Translations under genes and position numbers: made by a program | Assembly: GCF_000013605.1 (NCBI RefSeq) | Contig: NC_007908.1 | Location: 124,001-188,000, forward strand | Direction: 5' to 3' | Length of the DNA: 64,000 nucleotides | Source: Rhodoferax ferrireducens T118 | Lineage (GTDB): Bacteria > Pseudomonadota > Gammaproteobacteria > Burkholderiales > Burkholderiaceae_C | The notes under the pieces: model-generated | Databases searched by the model: none | Told to the model about the DNA's origin: nothing | The model's input: only the letters and a program-made list of their open reading frames with translations | Shown: piece by piece, positions 8,522 through 17,487 of the stretch | Layout: every line of letters starts with the position of its first letter | Numbering within the stretch: position 1 is the stretch's first letter

Positions 8522-9917
8522 TTAAACAGTCAATCCAGCTGTCGGCTCGGACGTCAGTGCCAGGGCTTTTTCGGCCGCACGCCGGGCCATCCACTGCTCA
8601 AGGTAGCCGGTGTGAAATTGCCCATTCTGGACCGCCGGATCTGCCAGCAATTGCTGGTGGAGTGCAATGGTGTTGTGGACACCCTCGATGCTTGTTTCAG
8701 CCAGGGCTCGTTGCATGCGTTGCAGGGCGGCAGGCCTGTCCTCGTCCCAGACGGCCAGTTTTGCCAACAGAGAATCGTAAAACGGCGGGATGGTGTACAT
8801 GGGTATCTACCCGCACACCTGGTCCGCCTGGCCAGCGCAGCGCGCTCAGCCTTCCCGGGCTGGGCATGAAGTTGCGCTCTGGATCTTCCGCGTTCAGGCG
8901 GCATTCGATCGCAGCCCCTTTGAGGACGATCTGTTCCTGTTTGAACCTGAGCGGCTCTCCCATCGCAATTCGCAGCATTTCACGCACCAAATCAACCCCG
9001 GTCACCAATTCGCTGACCGGATGTTCAACTTGAATACGGGTATTCATTTCAATAAAGAAGAACTCACCACTGTCGTCGTCATATAGAAATTCCAACGTCC
9101 CCGCGCCGCTATAGCCCACCGCGATCGCCAGGCGAACAGCTGATTCACACAGGGCGTCGCGTGTCATCTGCGACAGTGCCGGAGACGGCGCTTCTTCGAC
9201 AATTTTTTGTCGTCTTCTTTGAAGTGAGCATTCGCGCTCATAGCAATGCACAACCCGATTTCCATCGCCCAGGACCTGAACCTCGATATGCCGGGCCCTG
9301 GCGATGAAGCGTTCCAGATAAACGGCGTCGTCTCCAAAGGCCGCACGCGCCTCGCTCCGCGCCAGGGGCAGCTGATGACGAAGTTCAGGCTCACTGTGCG
9401 CCACACGAATGCCACGGCCACCGCCTCCCGCTGACGCTTTGATCATCACGGAGTAACCCACCTCGGCTGCAACTTTGGCCGCCATTTCCGCATCATCGAC
9501 CGTGCCGGCGCTTCCGGGAACTGTGGGTACCCCGGCTCTTTGAGCCGTCTCACGTGCCACGGATTTGTTGCCCATGCACTCGATGGTTTCTGCGCTGGGT
9601 CCAACAAAAATGAGTCCGGCTTGAGTGACTTGGCGCGCAAACGCGGCGTTTTCCGACAGGAAACCATAGCCGGGATGCACCATGGTGGCGCCGGTCGACT
9701 GTGCTGCCTGCAAAATGGCATCGGCATTCAAATAACTTTTGGCGGGATGCGCAGGGCCAATGTTGACCACCTGATCGGCCATCTGTGCGACCAGACTGGT
9801 GGTGTCGGCGTCACTCACTACCGCAACGGTCTGCAGTCCAAGTTCCTGTGCCGCCCGCGCAATGCGAACGGCGATTTCACCGCGATTGGCTATCAGTACT
9901 TTGTGCGTCGTTGTCAT
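8522..9917 (-). pseudogene. accC: Biotin carboxylase (AccC family) interrupted by a frameshift near 8797
   Basis: From ATG 9917 the frame reads a canonical biotin carboxylase: KVLIANRGEIAVRIARAAQE, the ATP-grasp loop SAGGGGRGIRV and the catalytic FIEMNTRIQVEHPVSE. After GVRVDTHV (about 8796) the frame runs into unrelated residues and stops at 8697. The expected C-terminus (YTIPPFYDSLLAKLAVWDED onward) continues in another frame from about 8800 to a stop at 8522. Compared with family members, which read roughly DTHVYxGYTIPPFYD here, a deletion of about 11 bases would explain the break. It may be a true mutation or a sequencing error. A TTG at 9971 is an alternative start, but homology starts at MTTTHKV. 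Confidence 0.85.
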
Positions 9918-9963
9918 CAAATGGACTTTGCGATGAGTTGTGGGCAGGCCCAATTTCGATCCG

Positions 9964-10197
9964 CTATTCAATGATCATCAAGACTTGTCCGGCTTCAACC
10001 GGGTCTTCGTTGTCAATCGTGTAGCGCACCACCTTGCCGCTGACTTCAGCGCGAACTTCGTTGAACATCTTCATCACCTCAACCAAGCCGATCACCTCAT
10101 CGATTGCAACGCTGTCTCCGACTTGTTTGTAGTTGGGTGCATCCGGGGCGGGTCGCCTATAGAACGTGCCGGGGAGAGGGGAAATAATTTCAGCCAT
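9964..10197 (-). CDS. Biotin carboxyl carrier protein, single-domain (AccB-like)
   Basis: 77 residues, only the biotinyl domain, about half the length of AccB of acetyl-CoA carboxylase. The biotinylation motif is EVMKMFNE (the lysine near residue 43) and the opening ISPLPGTFYRRPAPDAP matches the AccB thumb region. It sits between pxpA and accC, so it most likely carries the carboxyl group between this biotin carboxylase and the PxpB/PxpC module rather than serving fatty acid synthesis. That role is inferred from context. Confidence 0.88.
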   Translation of the reverse strand: MAEIISPLPGTFYRRPAPDAPNYKQVGDSVAIDEVIGLVEVMKMFNEVRAEVSGKVVRYTIDNEDPVEAGQVLMIIE

Positions 10198-10274
10198 GCT
10201 GTGCGCTCCTAAGTTGTGCTGTGCAGTTCAAACAAATCAGATGGTGGTCAATAGGCCTTTGAGTGCCGGCTCAT

Positions 10275-11051
10275 TCAGCGTGGCACAACTTCTGACAACG
10301 ACGCAATCTTTATGCCGTTGCTGGTCAATGCATTTTTTGTGGCCTTGATCAGGGCCAGCGCACCTGGTGTGTCACTGTGAATGCAGATGGAGTCAAAATC
10401 TATGGCGATGTCTTCGCCTTCAACCGTTCGAACTACCCCGTGGGTGCAGGCGCGCAGCGCCCTGGCGGCGACGGTGGCCGGGTCAAGTTGTCCAACCTGA
10501 CGCGTGAACACAATGGAGCCGGTTTTGTCGTAGTTACGGTCGCCATAGAACTCGCGCACAACCGGGTGCCCCATTCTTTTGGCCACTTGGTAAGTGACCG
10601 AGGCTTCCATGCAGTACAGATACAAGCTGGGTTCAATCTCTTGCAGGGCTTTGATCAGGGCAATTGAAAACTCTTCATCGACTGCTGCGCGCATGTAGAG
10701 TGCGCCATGCAATTTGACGTGCTGCAAGCGCACGCCTTGCCAGTGCGCAAATTCGCGCAATGCGCCCGTTTGGTAAATGACGTCGTTGAGCAGTTCGCTG
10801 CTGGATGCCTTTATGTCGCGCCGGCCAAATCCAACCAAATCACGAAAACCTGGGTGTGCACCAATACCCACCCCATATTGTTTGGCATAGGACACCATTC
10901 GCTGCATGATGTTCGGGTCGCCAGCGTGAAAACCGGTTGCGATGTTGGCGGAACTGATCTGACTCATGATGGCTTCGTCTGCACCCTCTCCGATACTCCA
11001 TGGGCCAAAGCCCTCCCCCATGTCCGAATTCAAATCCATCACTCTTTTCAT
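10275..11051 (-). CDS. pxpA: 5-oxoprolinase subunit A (LamB/YcsF family)
   Basis: 258 residues from ATG 11051 ([18 protein letters not shown]); upstream in-frame ATGs at 11063 and 11102 are less likely because homology starts at the DLNSDMGE motif. Other family motifs are [26 protein letters not shown] and HVKLHGALY. In PxpABC this subunit completes ATP-dependent opening of 5-oxoproline. It is the first gene of the minus-strand operon, 185 bp from the divergent LysR gene, which probably controls it. Confidence 0.85.
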   Translation of the reverse strand: MKRVMDLNSDMGEGFGPWSIGEGADEAIMSQISSANIATGFHAGDPNIMQRMVSYAKQYGVGIGAHPGFRDLVGFGRRDIKASSSELLNDVIYQTGALREFAHWQGVRLQHVKLHGALYMRAAVDEEFSIALIKALQEIEPSLYLYCMEASVTYQVAKRMGHPVVREFYGDRNYDKTGSIVFTRQVGQLDPATVAARALRACTHGVVRTVEGEDIAIDFDSICIHSDTPGALALIKATKNALTSNGIKIASLSEVVPR

Positions 11052-11092
11052 TGTTTCGCCCATCTTTGTTCGTGTACTTGGCTTGAATTGCC

Positions 11093-11109
11093 GCTTGTTC
11101 ATGACAAGC
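11093..11109. promoter_or_regulatory. 17-bp inverted repeat ahead of pxpA
   Basis: GCTTGT-TCATG-ACAAGC is a perfect 6-bp dyad that also contains a T-N11-A spacing (TTGTTCATGACAA) as in LysR-type boxes. It lies 42 bp before the chosen pxpA start and within the divergent region. The AT-rich stretch at 11150-11205 (ATATATCAT and TAATAC blocks) is the likely promoter area. The operator role is inferred. Confidence 0.35.
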
Positions 11110-11236
11110 CCTTGTTCAGGTACGCAAAGTTACGAGTTTGTGACAAGAAAAGATAATTTTATTTTTTAAGGTGCTAGTATTAGTTTTTTATATATCATGC
11201 TTGTTCCTCTCCCTACAACGTTACGGTTGATTTGAG

Positions 11237-12160
11237 ATGCGTTTTTCACTGCGACAAATCAAATACTTTGCGGCAACGGCTGAGCTGGGGCAAATCTCCC
11301 GTGCTGCCGTTGAGTTGTCGGTGTCGCAATCGGCCGTCACCATCTCAATACGCGACCTGGAGGAAGGCTTGGGGTACAAGCTTTTTATTCGTCAATCTCA
11401 CGGCATGGAGCTGACCGACAACGGCAGGCATTTTTTGACCCGCGCCTACGCCATTTTGGCGGCCGTGGACGATGCGCGAAACATGCCGCAGGAAATTGCG
11501 CCCGTCAGTGGGGAACTGACACTTGCCGCCACCTACACCGTGATGGGTTACTTTTTGCCGGATCATCTGCAGCGTTTGTCGTTGCTGTATCCGGCGCTGC
11601 GCATTCGCATGCTCGAGCTTGACCGGGACACGATTGAATCTGGTTTGCTGGCGCAAAACTACGACATGGCGATGCTGCTCACGTCCAATGTACGCAACCC
11701 AGCCATTCAGACCGAGACTTTGTTCAGCTCACAGCGCCGCTTGTGGGTTTCGCCGCAGCATCGTTTTGCTGCAAAACGACAGGTCAGCTTTGCCGACATT
11801 GCGCAAGAGCCCTTCATCATGCTGACGGTGGATGAGGCTGCCGACTCGGCTCTTCGCTATTGGCATCTGCATGGCTTTGAGCCCAACGTCGCCTTGAACA
11901 CCAAGTCGATAGAAGCCGTGCGTAGCCTGGTTGCCAACGATCTGGGGGTGGCAATTTTGTCCGACATGGTCTATCGCCCCTGGTCCCTGGAAGGCAAGCG
12001 GATCGAGACGATCAAGCCGGTCGAGAGCATTCCCAGTATGAATGTGGGCTTGGCGTGGCGCGCCGACGCAAGCATGAGTCCTGCCATGAATACCGTTCGG
12101 CAGTACTTCAAGCAACGCTACCTGGATCCGCAAAATCCGCACGGCTCATCGCATCGTTGA
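11237..12160 (+). CDS. LysR-family transcriptional regulator
   Basis: 307 residues. The N-terminal winged helix-turn-helix (MRFSLRQIKYFAATAELGQI, then SQSAVTISIRDLEEGLGYKLF) is followed by a LysR substrate-binding domain from about residue 90 (GELTLAATYTVMGYFLPDHL). It is divergent from the pxpA operon, the usual layout for a LysR activator of a catabolic operon, so its co-inducer is probably the compound imported and opened by that operon. It is convergent with ubiD, 46 bp away. Confidence 0.92.
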   Translation: MRFSLRQIKYFAATAELGQISRAAVELSVSQSAVTISIRDLEEGLGYKLFIRQSHGMELTDNGRHFLTRAYAILAAVDDARNMPQEIAPVSGELTLAATYTVMGYFLPDHLQRLSLLYPALRIRMLELDRDTIESGLLAQNYDMAMLLTSNVRNPAIQTETLFSSQRRLWVSPQHRFAAKRQVSFADIAQEPFIMLTVDEAADSALRYWHLHGFEPNVALNTKSIEAVRSLVANDLGVAILSDMVYRPWSLEGKRIETIKPVESIPSMNVGLAWRADASMSPAMNTVRQYFKQRYLDPQNPHGSSHR

Positions 12161-12206
12161 ATCAGGACCCCACCCACAGCGGGCCTGTGCCAGAGCCCAA
12201 TTTGAT

Positions 12207-13691
12207 TCACAGTCCCAGCGTCTGCCAAACCTGCTCCACCCTGGCCGTGACGTCGGCACTCATGGTCAATGGCCGGCCCCATTCCCGGCTGGTCTCGCCC
12301 GGCCATTTGTTGGTGGCATCCAGCCCCATCTTGCTGCCCAGGCCGCTCACCGGTGAGGCAAAGTCCAGGTAGTCAATCGGTGTGCTGTCGGCCAGGAGCG
12401 TGTCGCGTGTCGGGTCGACCCGGGTGGTGATGGCCCAGATCACGTCCTTCCAGTCACGGATGTTGACGTCGTCATCGACCACCACGATGAACTTGGTGTA
12501 CATGAACTGGCGCAGAAAGCTCCAGATGCCAAACATGACACGGCGCGCGTGGCCGGGGTAGGACTTCTTGATCTGCACCACGGCCAGGCGGTAACTGCAG
12601 CCCTCGGGCGGCAGATAGAAGTCGGTGATCTCGGGGTATTGGCGTTGCAGCAACGGCACAAACAGCTCGTTCAAAGCCAGCGCCAGCATGGCGGGCTCAT
12701 CGGGCGGTTTGCCGGTGTAAGTCGAGTGGTAAATGGGGTCGCGACGCTGCGTGATGCGGTCGATGGTGAAGACCGGAAACCAGTCCTGTTCGTTGTAATA
12801 ACCGGTGTGGTCGCCAAACGGGCCTTCCAGCGCGTGCTCGAAACCGCTGGCGTGCGTGGCGTCCGGGTAGATGTGGCCTTCGAGCACGATTTCGGCAAAG
12901 GCGGGTACGCGCAGCTCGCTGCCCAGGGCTTTGACCAGCTCGGTGCGGCTGCCACGCAGCAACCCGGCAAACTGGTATTCGCTCAAAGAGTCGGGCACCG
13001 GCGTGACCGCTCCCAGAATCGTGGCCGGGTCGGCACCCAGGGCCACGCAGACCGGGTAGGGCTGGCCGGGGTTCAGGGCCGCGTGCTCTTTGAAATCCAG
13101 CGCGCCACCGCGCTGGGCCAACCAGCGCATGATGACCTTGTTGCGGGCCAGTACCTGTTGGCGGTAAATGCCCAGGTTTTGTCGTGCCTTGTGCGGGCCT
13201 TGGGTGATCACCAGGCCCCAGGTGATCAGCGGGGCTACATCGCCGGGCCAGCAATGTTGAATCGGCAGCCTTGCCAAATCGACGTCCGCCCCTTCCCAGA
13301 TAATTTCCTGGCACGGTGCGCTACGCAGTTCTTTGGGAGCCATGGCCCACAGGGTTTTGACCAGGCTGCCCAGGCCCATCAGCTCCTTGAAACCTTTGGG
13401 GGCTTCGGGCTCCTTGAGACTGGCCAGCACGTGGCCAAACTGGCGCAGCTCACTCACGTCGTTTACGCCCATGCCCAAAGCGACGCGGCGTGTCGTGCCA
13501 AACAGGTTGCCCAGCACCGGCGTGTTGTGGCCGGTGGGGTTTTCAAACAGCAAGGCCGGGCCGCCCGCGCGCAAGGTGCGGTCGCACAGGGCGGTCATCT
13601 CCAGATAAGGCGAAACCTCGGCCTGGACGCGCTTGAGTTCGCCCAGGTGTTCCAGTTGGGTGATGAAGTCTCTGAGGTCGCGGTAGGCCAT
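12207..13691 (-). CDS. ubiD: 4-hydroxy-3-polyprenylbenzoate decarboxylase UbiD
   Basis: 494 residues from ATG 13691 ([20 protein letters not shown]); an upstream extension to 13790 lacks homology. UbiD uses prenylated FMN made by UbiX to decarboxylate 3-polyprenyl-4-hydroxybenzoate in ubiquinone synthesis. Visible motifs are [20 protein letters not shown], the substrate and cofactor region [24 protein letters not shown], and a conserved acidic stretch [17 protein letters not shown] with the catalytic glutamates. It is last in the ubiU-V-T-X-D array, 40 bp after ubiX. Confidence 0.93.
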   Translation of the reverse strand: MAYRDLRDFITQLEHLGELKRVQAEVSPYLEMTALCDRTLRAGGPALLFENPTGHNTPVLGNLFGTTRRVALGMGVNDVSELRQFGHVLASLKEPEAPKGFKELMGLGSLVKTLWAMAPKELRSAPCQEIIWEGADVDLARLPIQHCWPGDVAPLITWGLVITQGPHKARQNLGIYRQQVLARNKVIMRWLAQRGGALDFKEHAALNPGQPYPVCVALGADPATILGAVTPVPDSLSEYQFAGLLRGSRTELVKALGSELRVPAFAEIVLEGHIYPDATHASGFEHALEGPFGDHTGYYNEQDWFPVFTIDRITQRRDPIYHSTYTGKPPDEPAMLALALNELFVPLLQRQYPEITDFYLPPEGCSYRLAVVQIKKSYPGHARRVMFGIWSFLRQFMYTKFIVVVDDDVNIRDWKDVIWAITTRVDPTRDTLLADSTPIDYLDFASPVSGLGSKMGLDATNKWPGETSREWGRPLTMSADVTARVEQVWQTLGL

Positions 13692-13731
13692 GGTGTTGAG
13701 GGCGGTGAAACGGAGCGGAGGAATTGTCGGT

Positions 13732-14301
13732 CTACGAGGCCAGGCCCGTCCAGCGCGTCGCGTCGGGTTGCGGCAGACCCAGCAAATCAATGACCCGGCT
13801 CACGCTGTGATCCACCATCTCGTTGATTGACTGTGGGCGGTGATAGAAGCCGGGCACGGGTGGGAAGATGATGCCGCCCATCTCGGTCACGCTGGTCATG
13901 TTGCGCAGGTGCGCCAGGTTCAGGGGGGTTTCACGCACCATCAAAATCAAACGGCGCCGTTCTTTGAGCATCACGTCAGCCGCGCGCGTGATCAGGTTGT
14001 CGGACAGGCCGAGCGCCACGGCGGCCAGCGTGCGCATGGCGCAGGGCGCCACCACCATGCCGTCACATTGAAACGAGCCGCTGGCAATCGCTGCACCCAC
14101 GTTTTGCACCGGGTAAACCACGTCGGCCAGGGCCTCCACCTCGGCGCGCGCCATGTCCAGCTCCTGTTGCACGTTGAGCCAACCGGCCTCGGACACCGTC
14201 AAGTGGGTTTGCACGCCCTGCATGCCACGCAACATCTGCAACAAGCGCACACCATAAACGGCGCCGCTGGCACCCGAGATGGCGACGATGACGCGCTTCA
14301 A
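13732..14301 (-). CDS. ubiX: Flavin prenyltransferase UbiX
   Basis: 189 residues, full length. UbiX joins dimethylallyl phosphate to FMN to make the cofactor UbiD needs. The flavin-binding start [20 protein letters not shown] and motifs [20 protein letters not shown] and [12 protein letters not shown] are typical. The ATG overlaps the ubiT stop codon by 4 bp (ATGA), so the genes are coupled. It supplies the cofactor for ubiD immediately downstream. Confidence 0.95.
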   Translation of the reverse strand: MKRVIVAISGASGAVYGVRLLQMLRGMQGVQTHLTVSEAGWLNVQQELDMARAEVEALADVVYPVQNVGAAIASGSFQCDGMVVAPCAMRTLAAVALGLSDNLITRAADVMLKERRRLILMVRETPLNLAHLRNMTSVTEMGGIIFPPVPGFYHRPQSINEMVDHSVSRVIDLLGLPQPDATRWTGLAS

Positions 14302-14780
14302 TGGGATTGCCGTAGCGTCCAGCGGGCGCGCAGTCGTGCCAGCACCTGTGCCGGCTTGAAGGGCTCCAGATTCACCATCGGCAGCTCGATGGCATCAATG
14401 GTGTTTTTGACCAGCAGGCCCAGCTCGGTATCGCCTTCCATGGCCAGGCGGCGGCTGAAAAACAGCGTGTCGGGGTCTTCCTGGCGCCGGGCCAGCAGCA
14501 CGAAGTCATGCGCGCTGGCGCTGATGGTGAGATCGGCCTCGCCCACGTTCTGGCACGCCGCAAAGTGCTTGTTGCGCCACTCAAAGTCAAAGGCCCAATG
14601 CGCGTCGGTCACGCGCAGGCGCAGTTTTTTGCCCAGCAACATCTGCGTGACGTCAGGGGCCAATTGTTTGCTCAGCGCCAGATTGAGCCCGGTCACAAAG
14701 AACAGGGAGCCGGGGTAGGCTGGCAAGCGCCCCAACATGGCCCCCAGCGGGGTGGGAATCAGCAACGGTTTTGCGCTCAT
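14298..14780 (-). CDS. ubiT: SCP2-domain ubiquinone biosynthesis accessory protein UbiT
   Basis: 160 residues with a sterol-carrier-like SCP2 fold. The segment DPDTLFFSRRLAMEGDTELG followed by LLVKNTIDAIEL is nearly superposable on E. coli UbiT (YhbT). UbiT binds the hydrophobic isoprenoid quinone intermediates so the O2-independent hydroxylases UbiU-UbiV can act. It lies between ubiV (18-bp gap) and ubiX (4-bp overlap), which supports the assignment. Confidence 0.9.
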   Translation of the reverse strand: MSAKPLLIPTPLGAMLGRLPAYPGSLFFVTGLNLALSKQLAPDVTQMLLGKKLRLRVTDAHWAFDFEWRNKHFAACQNVGEADLTISASAHDFVLLARRQEDPDTLFFSRRLAMEGDTELGLLVKNTIDAIELPMVNLEPFKPAQVLARLRARWTLRQSH

Positions 14781-14798
14781 CTTGAATTCCTTGAATAG

Positions 14799-15707
14799 CT
14801 AGGACACCTGTTCCGGGCTTGCAGCGACCTGCTCCAGCCCCGGCTGGCCGTACCAGTAGCCATTGCAGGCTTTTTCCGGCATCAGCGCGGCCAGTTCAGT
14901 GCTGGCCGCAGTCACGCCCATCCGGCCCTGGATCACCGCTTGGAACAGCTCGACAATGCGCACCGTATGCCGCGACTGCGGGCTGATACGCACCACATCC
15001 ACGCCCATGTCCCGCATGGCCGGCAACTCCGCCAGCAGGTTGTGGACGCGGGCCGATTGGGTCTGGATGCCGTTGAGCACCAGAAACTCTTCGCTCTCGC
15101 GCGTGCGCATCACCAAACCATCCGGGTGCTCAATACATTTGAACTGGCAATCGTCCTTGGGCAAATTGCAGTGGCGCGCGGTGAAACAGCGGGCAGAAAA
15201 GGCCAGCGGCATGCGGCCATAGGCAAACACCTCGGTTTGCACACCCGGCGGGCAACCGGCCAGCAGCAGCGCCAGATCATCGCGCCCCATCTCCAGCGGC
15301 ATCACCCAGCGCTTGATGCCCAGAGCCGCCATCCATTGCAGCGTCGGCACGTTGTAGATGTTCAGGTGCGGCCCGGCGACAAAAGGCACTTTGCCTTCCA
15401 GGCAGTGCACTGCACCCATGTCGTTGGCCTCGACCATGAATTGACCGTTGGCAGCAATTTTGTGCAACACCGTCACATCGGCGCCGGACTCGATCAGCAC
15501 CTGGGTCGACAGCACCACTTCTTTACCCGCATCGCGCAAAGCGGCGGCAATGTCCAGCCAGTCATTGAGCCGCACCTCGTGGCGGCGCGAACACACCGCT
15601 TCACCCAGGTAGACGATGTCCACCGGCGACTGCGCCACGGCGTCATAAAAAGCCAGCACCTCGTCGCGCGGCCAGTAGTACAGGATCGGACCTAAAGCTA
15701 ATTTCAT
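14799..15707 (-). CDS. ubiV: O2-independent ubiquinone hydroxylase subunit UbiV (U32 peptidase-like)
   Basis: 302 residues from ATG 15707 ([17 protein letters not shown]), which aligns with the start of E. coli UbiV; a TTG 12 bases upstream is possible. Cysteines expected to hold the 4Fe-4S cluster are visible: one in [12 protein letters not shown] (near residue 40) and others in [21 protein letters not shown] (near 170-190). UbiU and UbiV form a complex that hydroxylates the quinone ring without oxygen, using prephenate as oxygen donor in E. coli. The family was formerly annotated as U32 peptidase. Confidence 0.93.
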   Translation of the reverse strand: MKLALGPILYYWPRDEVLAFYDAVAQSPVDIVYLGEAVCSRRHEVRLNDWLDIAAALRDAGKEVVLSTQVLIESGADVTVLHKIAANGQFMVEANDMGAVHCLEGKVPFVAGPHLNIYNVPTLQWMAALGIKRWVMPLEMGRDDLALLLAGCPPGVQTEVFAYGRMPLAFSARCFTARHCNLPKDDCQFKCIEHPDGLVMRTRESEEFLVLNGIQTQSARVHNLLAELPAMRDMGVDVVRISPQSRHTVRIVELFQAVIQGRMGVTAASTELAALMPEKACNGYWYGQPGLEQVAASPEQVS

Positions 15708-15727
15708 CTTGAAGTTCAATATGTTGA

Positions 15728-15827
15728 GGACGTACGCAACGCCGTCCCAGCCAGGCGCGCTGCCGCAGACAGTACGGAACGTACGACAAGACAGCGCAAC
15801 GACGCTGGGGTGGCTTTTCGTGCGTCC
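15728..15827. repeat. Imperfect long inverted repeat between ubiU and ubiV
   Basis: The left arm GGACGTACGCAACGCCGTCC and the right arm, read on the other strand as GGACGCACGAAAAGCCACCC, match at about 19 of 24 positions, with a further inner stem (GCGCTG/CAGCGC). The roughly 100-bp element fills the only large gap in the ubi operon and could fold as a hairpin in the message. Confidence 0.6.
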
Positions 15828-15828
15828 T

Positions 15829-16890
15829 TCATTTCCATGGCCGGTGGTAGGCGCCTAGCGTGTGCTGTTGGCCTTCGGCCACTTTGTCCAGGCTGCTCAT
15901 CCAGGCGGGTTTGGCGGCATAAAGCTGTGGGTTGGTGCGGCAACTGTCAATCGCCTCGCGCCACACTTTGGTGACTTGCGCCACGTAGGCGGGACTGCGC
16001 TGGCGGCCCTCGATCTTGATGGCACGCACGCCGATACGCATCAGCTCGGGCAACAAGGACAGGGTGTTCAAGCTCGTGGGCTCTTCAATGGCGTAATAGT
16101 TTTTTTCATCACCGACATCAAAACGGCCTTTGCACAGCGTGGGGTAACCGGCGTTTTCGCCCGTGGCGTAGCGGTCAATCAGGACGCCGTTCAGGCGCGA
16201 CTCGCGGCCCTGCGGCGTTTCCACCCAACGCACCGCTTTGGGCGGTGAGCACACACCATTGGTATTGGGGGCTTCGCCGGTCACGTAGCTTGAGAGCGCA
16301 CAGCGCCCCTCCACCATCACGCACAGACTGCCGAAGCCAAAAACCTCGATCTCGACCGAGGTTTTTTCAAGCACCTGCTCGACTTGCGTGAGCGAGAGCA
16401 CGCGCGGCAGCACGGCGCGCGCAATACCAAAGTGCTGGTAATAAAAATCAAGCGCCTCGTAGTTGGTGGCCGAGCCCTGCACCGACAAATGCAGGCGCAG
16501 TTGCGGCTGGTGTTTGACAGCGTAAGCCATCATGCCGGGGTCGGCCAAGATCACGGCATCGACCCCGCTGTGCGCGGCGCGGTCGACCGCGCGTTGCCAG
16601 AGCTCGGCTTTGGCGGCCTGTGGGTAGGTGTTAAGCGCCACAAACACCTTGCGGCCCCGGTCATGGGCGTAGCGAATGCCGGTCTCAATGGCGGCTTCGT
16701 CAAAGTTCAGACCGGCAAAATTGCGCGCGTTGGTGGCATCGCGAAAGCCGAGGTAAACACAGTCTGCGCCGTTGTCAACCGCCGCTTTGAGCGCGGGTAG
16801 GCTGCCAGCCGGGCAGACCAGCTCCATCGACGCGGCGACAGGCACAGCCAGCGGGGGAACAAGGGAGTTGTCCAAAATGGTATTCATCAT
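15829..16890 (-). CDS. ubiU: O2-independent ubiquinone hydroxylase subunit UbiU (U32 peptidase-like)
   Basis: 353 residues from ATG 16890; the E. coli-like core begins at [20 protein letters not shown] (residue 22), so an internal start is also possible, and longer in-frame starts reach 16941. Key motifs are [40 protein letters not shown] and the cluster cysteines in [23 protein letters not shown] and TLCKGR. It partners UbiV. First gene of the array, it lies 104 bp downstream of an FNR-like site. Confidence 0.93.
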   Translation of the reverse strand: MMNTILDNSLVPPLAVPVAASMELVCPAGSLPALKAAVDNGADCVYLGFRDATNARNFAGLNFDEAAIETGIRYAHDRGRKVFVALNTYPQAAKAELWQRAVDRAAHSGVDAVILADPGMMAYAVKHQPQLRLHLSVQGSATNYEALDFYYQHFGIARAVLPRVLSLTQVEQVLEKTSVEIEVFGFGSLCVMVEGRCALSSYVTGEAPNTNGVCSPPKAVRWVETPQGRESRLNGVLIDRYATGENAGYPTLCKGRFDVGDEKNYYAIEEPTSLNTLSLLPELMRIGVRAIKIEGRQRSPAYVAQVTKVWREAIDSCRTNPQLYAAKPAWMSSLDKVAEGQQHTLGAYHRPWK

Positions 16891-16993
16891 GGTTGTGGGA
16901 TTGTGGACCACCTTTGACCGGTGCATCGCTGTCCGCCCCAAAAGGCCGACAAATCTAAAGACACAAGGGTATCAGACCTTGCTGCCAAGTCCA

Positions 16994-17007
16994 ATGATGT
17001 AGGTCAA
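16994..17007 (-). promoter_or_regulatory. FNR/Anr-like binding site upstream of ubiU
   Basis: On the minus strand the sequence is TTGAC-CTAC-ATCAT, matching 8 of 10 defined positions of the FNR consensus TTGAT-N4-ATCAA. A possible -10 (TGATAC, about 16969-16974) would put the transcript start near 16960, leaving the site about 40 bp upstream, as in class II FNR activation. Anaerobic control would fit the pathway. Confidence 0.55.
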
Positions 17008-17057
17008 TTGGGTGGGCCTTAGGCCGACTGCACTGGGTATGAGGCGCCTTGTGGGGC

Positions 17058-17354
17058 TCAGCCGCAGCAGGCGCCACCAGAGCAGCAGCTGTCGGACGCG
17101 CCGGACGCAGCGCTGGCGGCATTCTTGCCGATTTGAACCCGCCACACTTGCGGACCTTTTTCAAGGTAGCTCCAGCTAAAAACACCTGGGGAACGCATCT
17201 GAAACTGCTCATTCAGGGGCTGCGGGTCGTGGTCGTTGATCAGTTCCAGTGACTGGCCCGGCAGCAAATCTGAAAAGCTGCTGAATATCAGCGAATGTCG
17301 CGCGGGCGGCGCGACCCGGCGCAGGTCAATGGTGGTAGCGAAGCATGCAGACAT
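17058..17354 (-). CDS. DUF2249 domain protein with cysteine-rich tail
   Basis: 98 residues. The DUF2249 core is visible as IDLRRVAPPARHSLIFSSF followed by LPGQSLELINDHDPQPLNEQ (residues 9-50); the family is found with nitrogen-oxide and anaerobic respiration genes but its biochemistry is not settled. The C-terminus ends SCCSGGACCG, two CC pairs that could bind a metal or do thiol chemistry. An AAAGGA ribosome-binding site precedes ATG 17354 and an NsrR-like palindrome lies directly upstream. Confidence 0.8.
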   Translation of the reverse strand: MSACFATTIDLRRVAPPARHSLIFSSFSDLLPGQSLELINDHDPQPLNEQFQMRSPGVFSWSYLEKGPQVWRVQIGKNAASAASGASDSCCSGGACCG

Positions 17355-17367
17355 GGTTTGTCCTTTA

Positions 17368-17390
17368 AAGAAGTATTAATTATGCCTCTT
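17368..17390. promoter_or_regulatory. NsrR-like 23-bp palindrome
   Basis: AAGAAGTATTAATTATGCCT (plus CTT) is an imperfect palindrome that fits the NsrR consensus AAGATGYATTT-N-AAATRCATCTT at 17 of 22 positions. It lies 14 bp before the DUF2249 start codon and overlaps a possible -10 (CATAAT on the minus strand), where a nitric-oxide-sensitive repressor would block transcription. Confidence 0.55.
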
Positions 17391-17487
17391 TAATGTAATC
17401 GGGAACACCCAAAAATGCAATAAGTTAAATGAATCTTTGACCTTCTTCCGAGCCCGGCACCGGTGCCCGGGTTCTCGGGGCACTATC

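Noticed and set aside
12549-13793. 414-codon plus-strand frame opposite ubiD
   Set aside because: Shadow of ubiD, no motifs.
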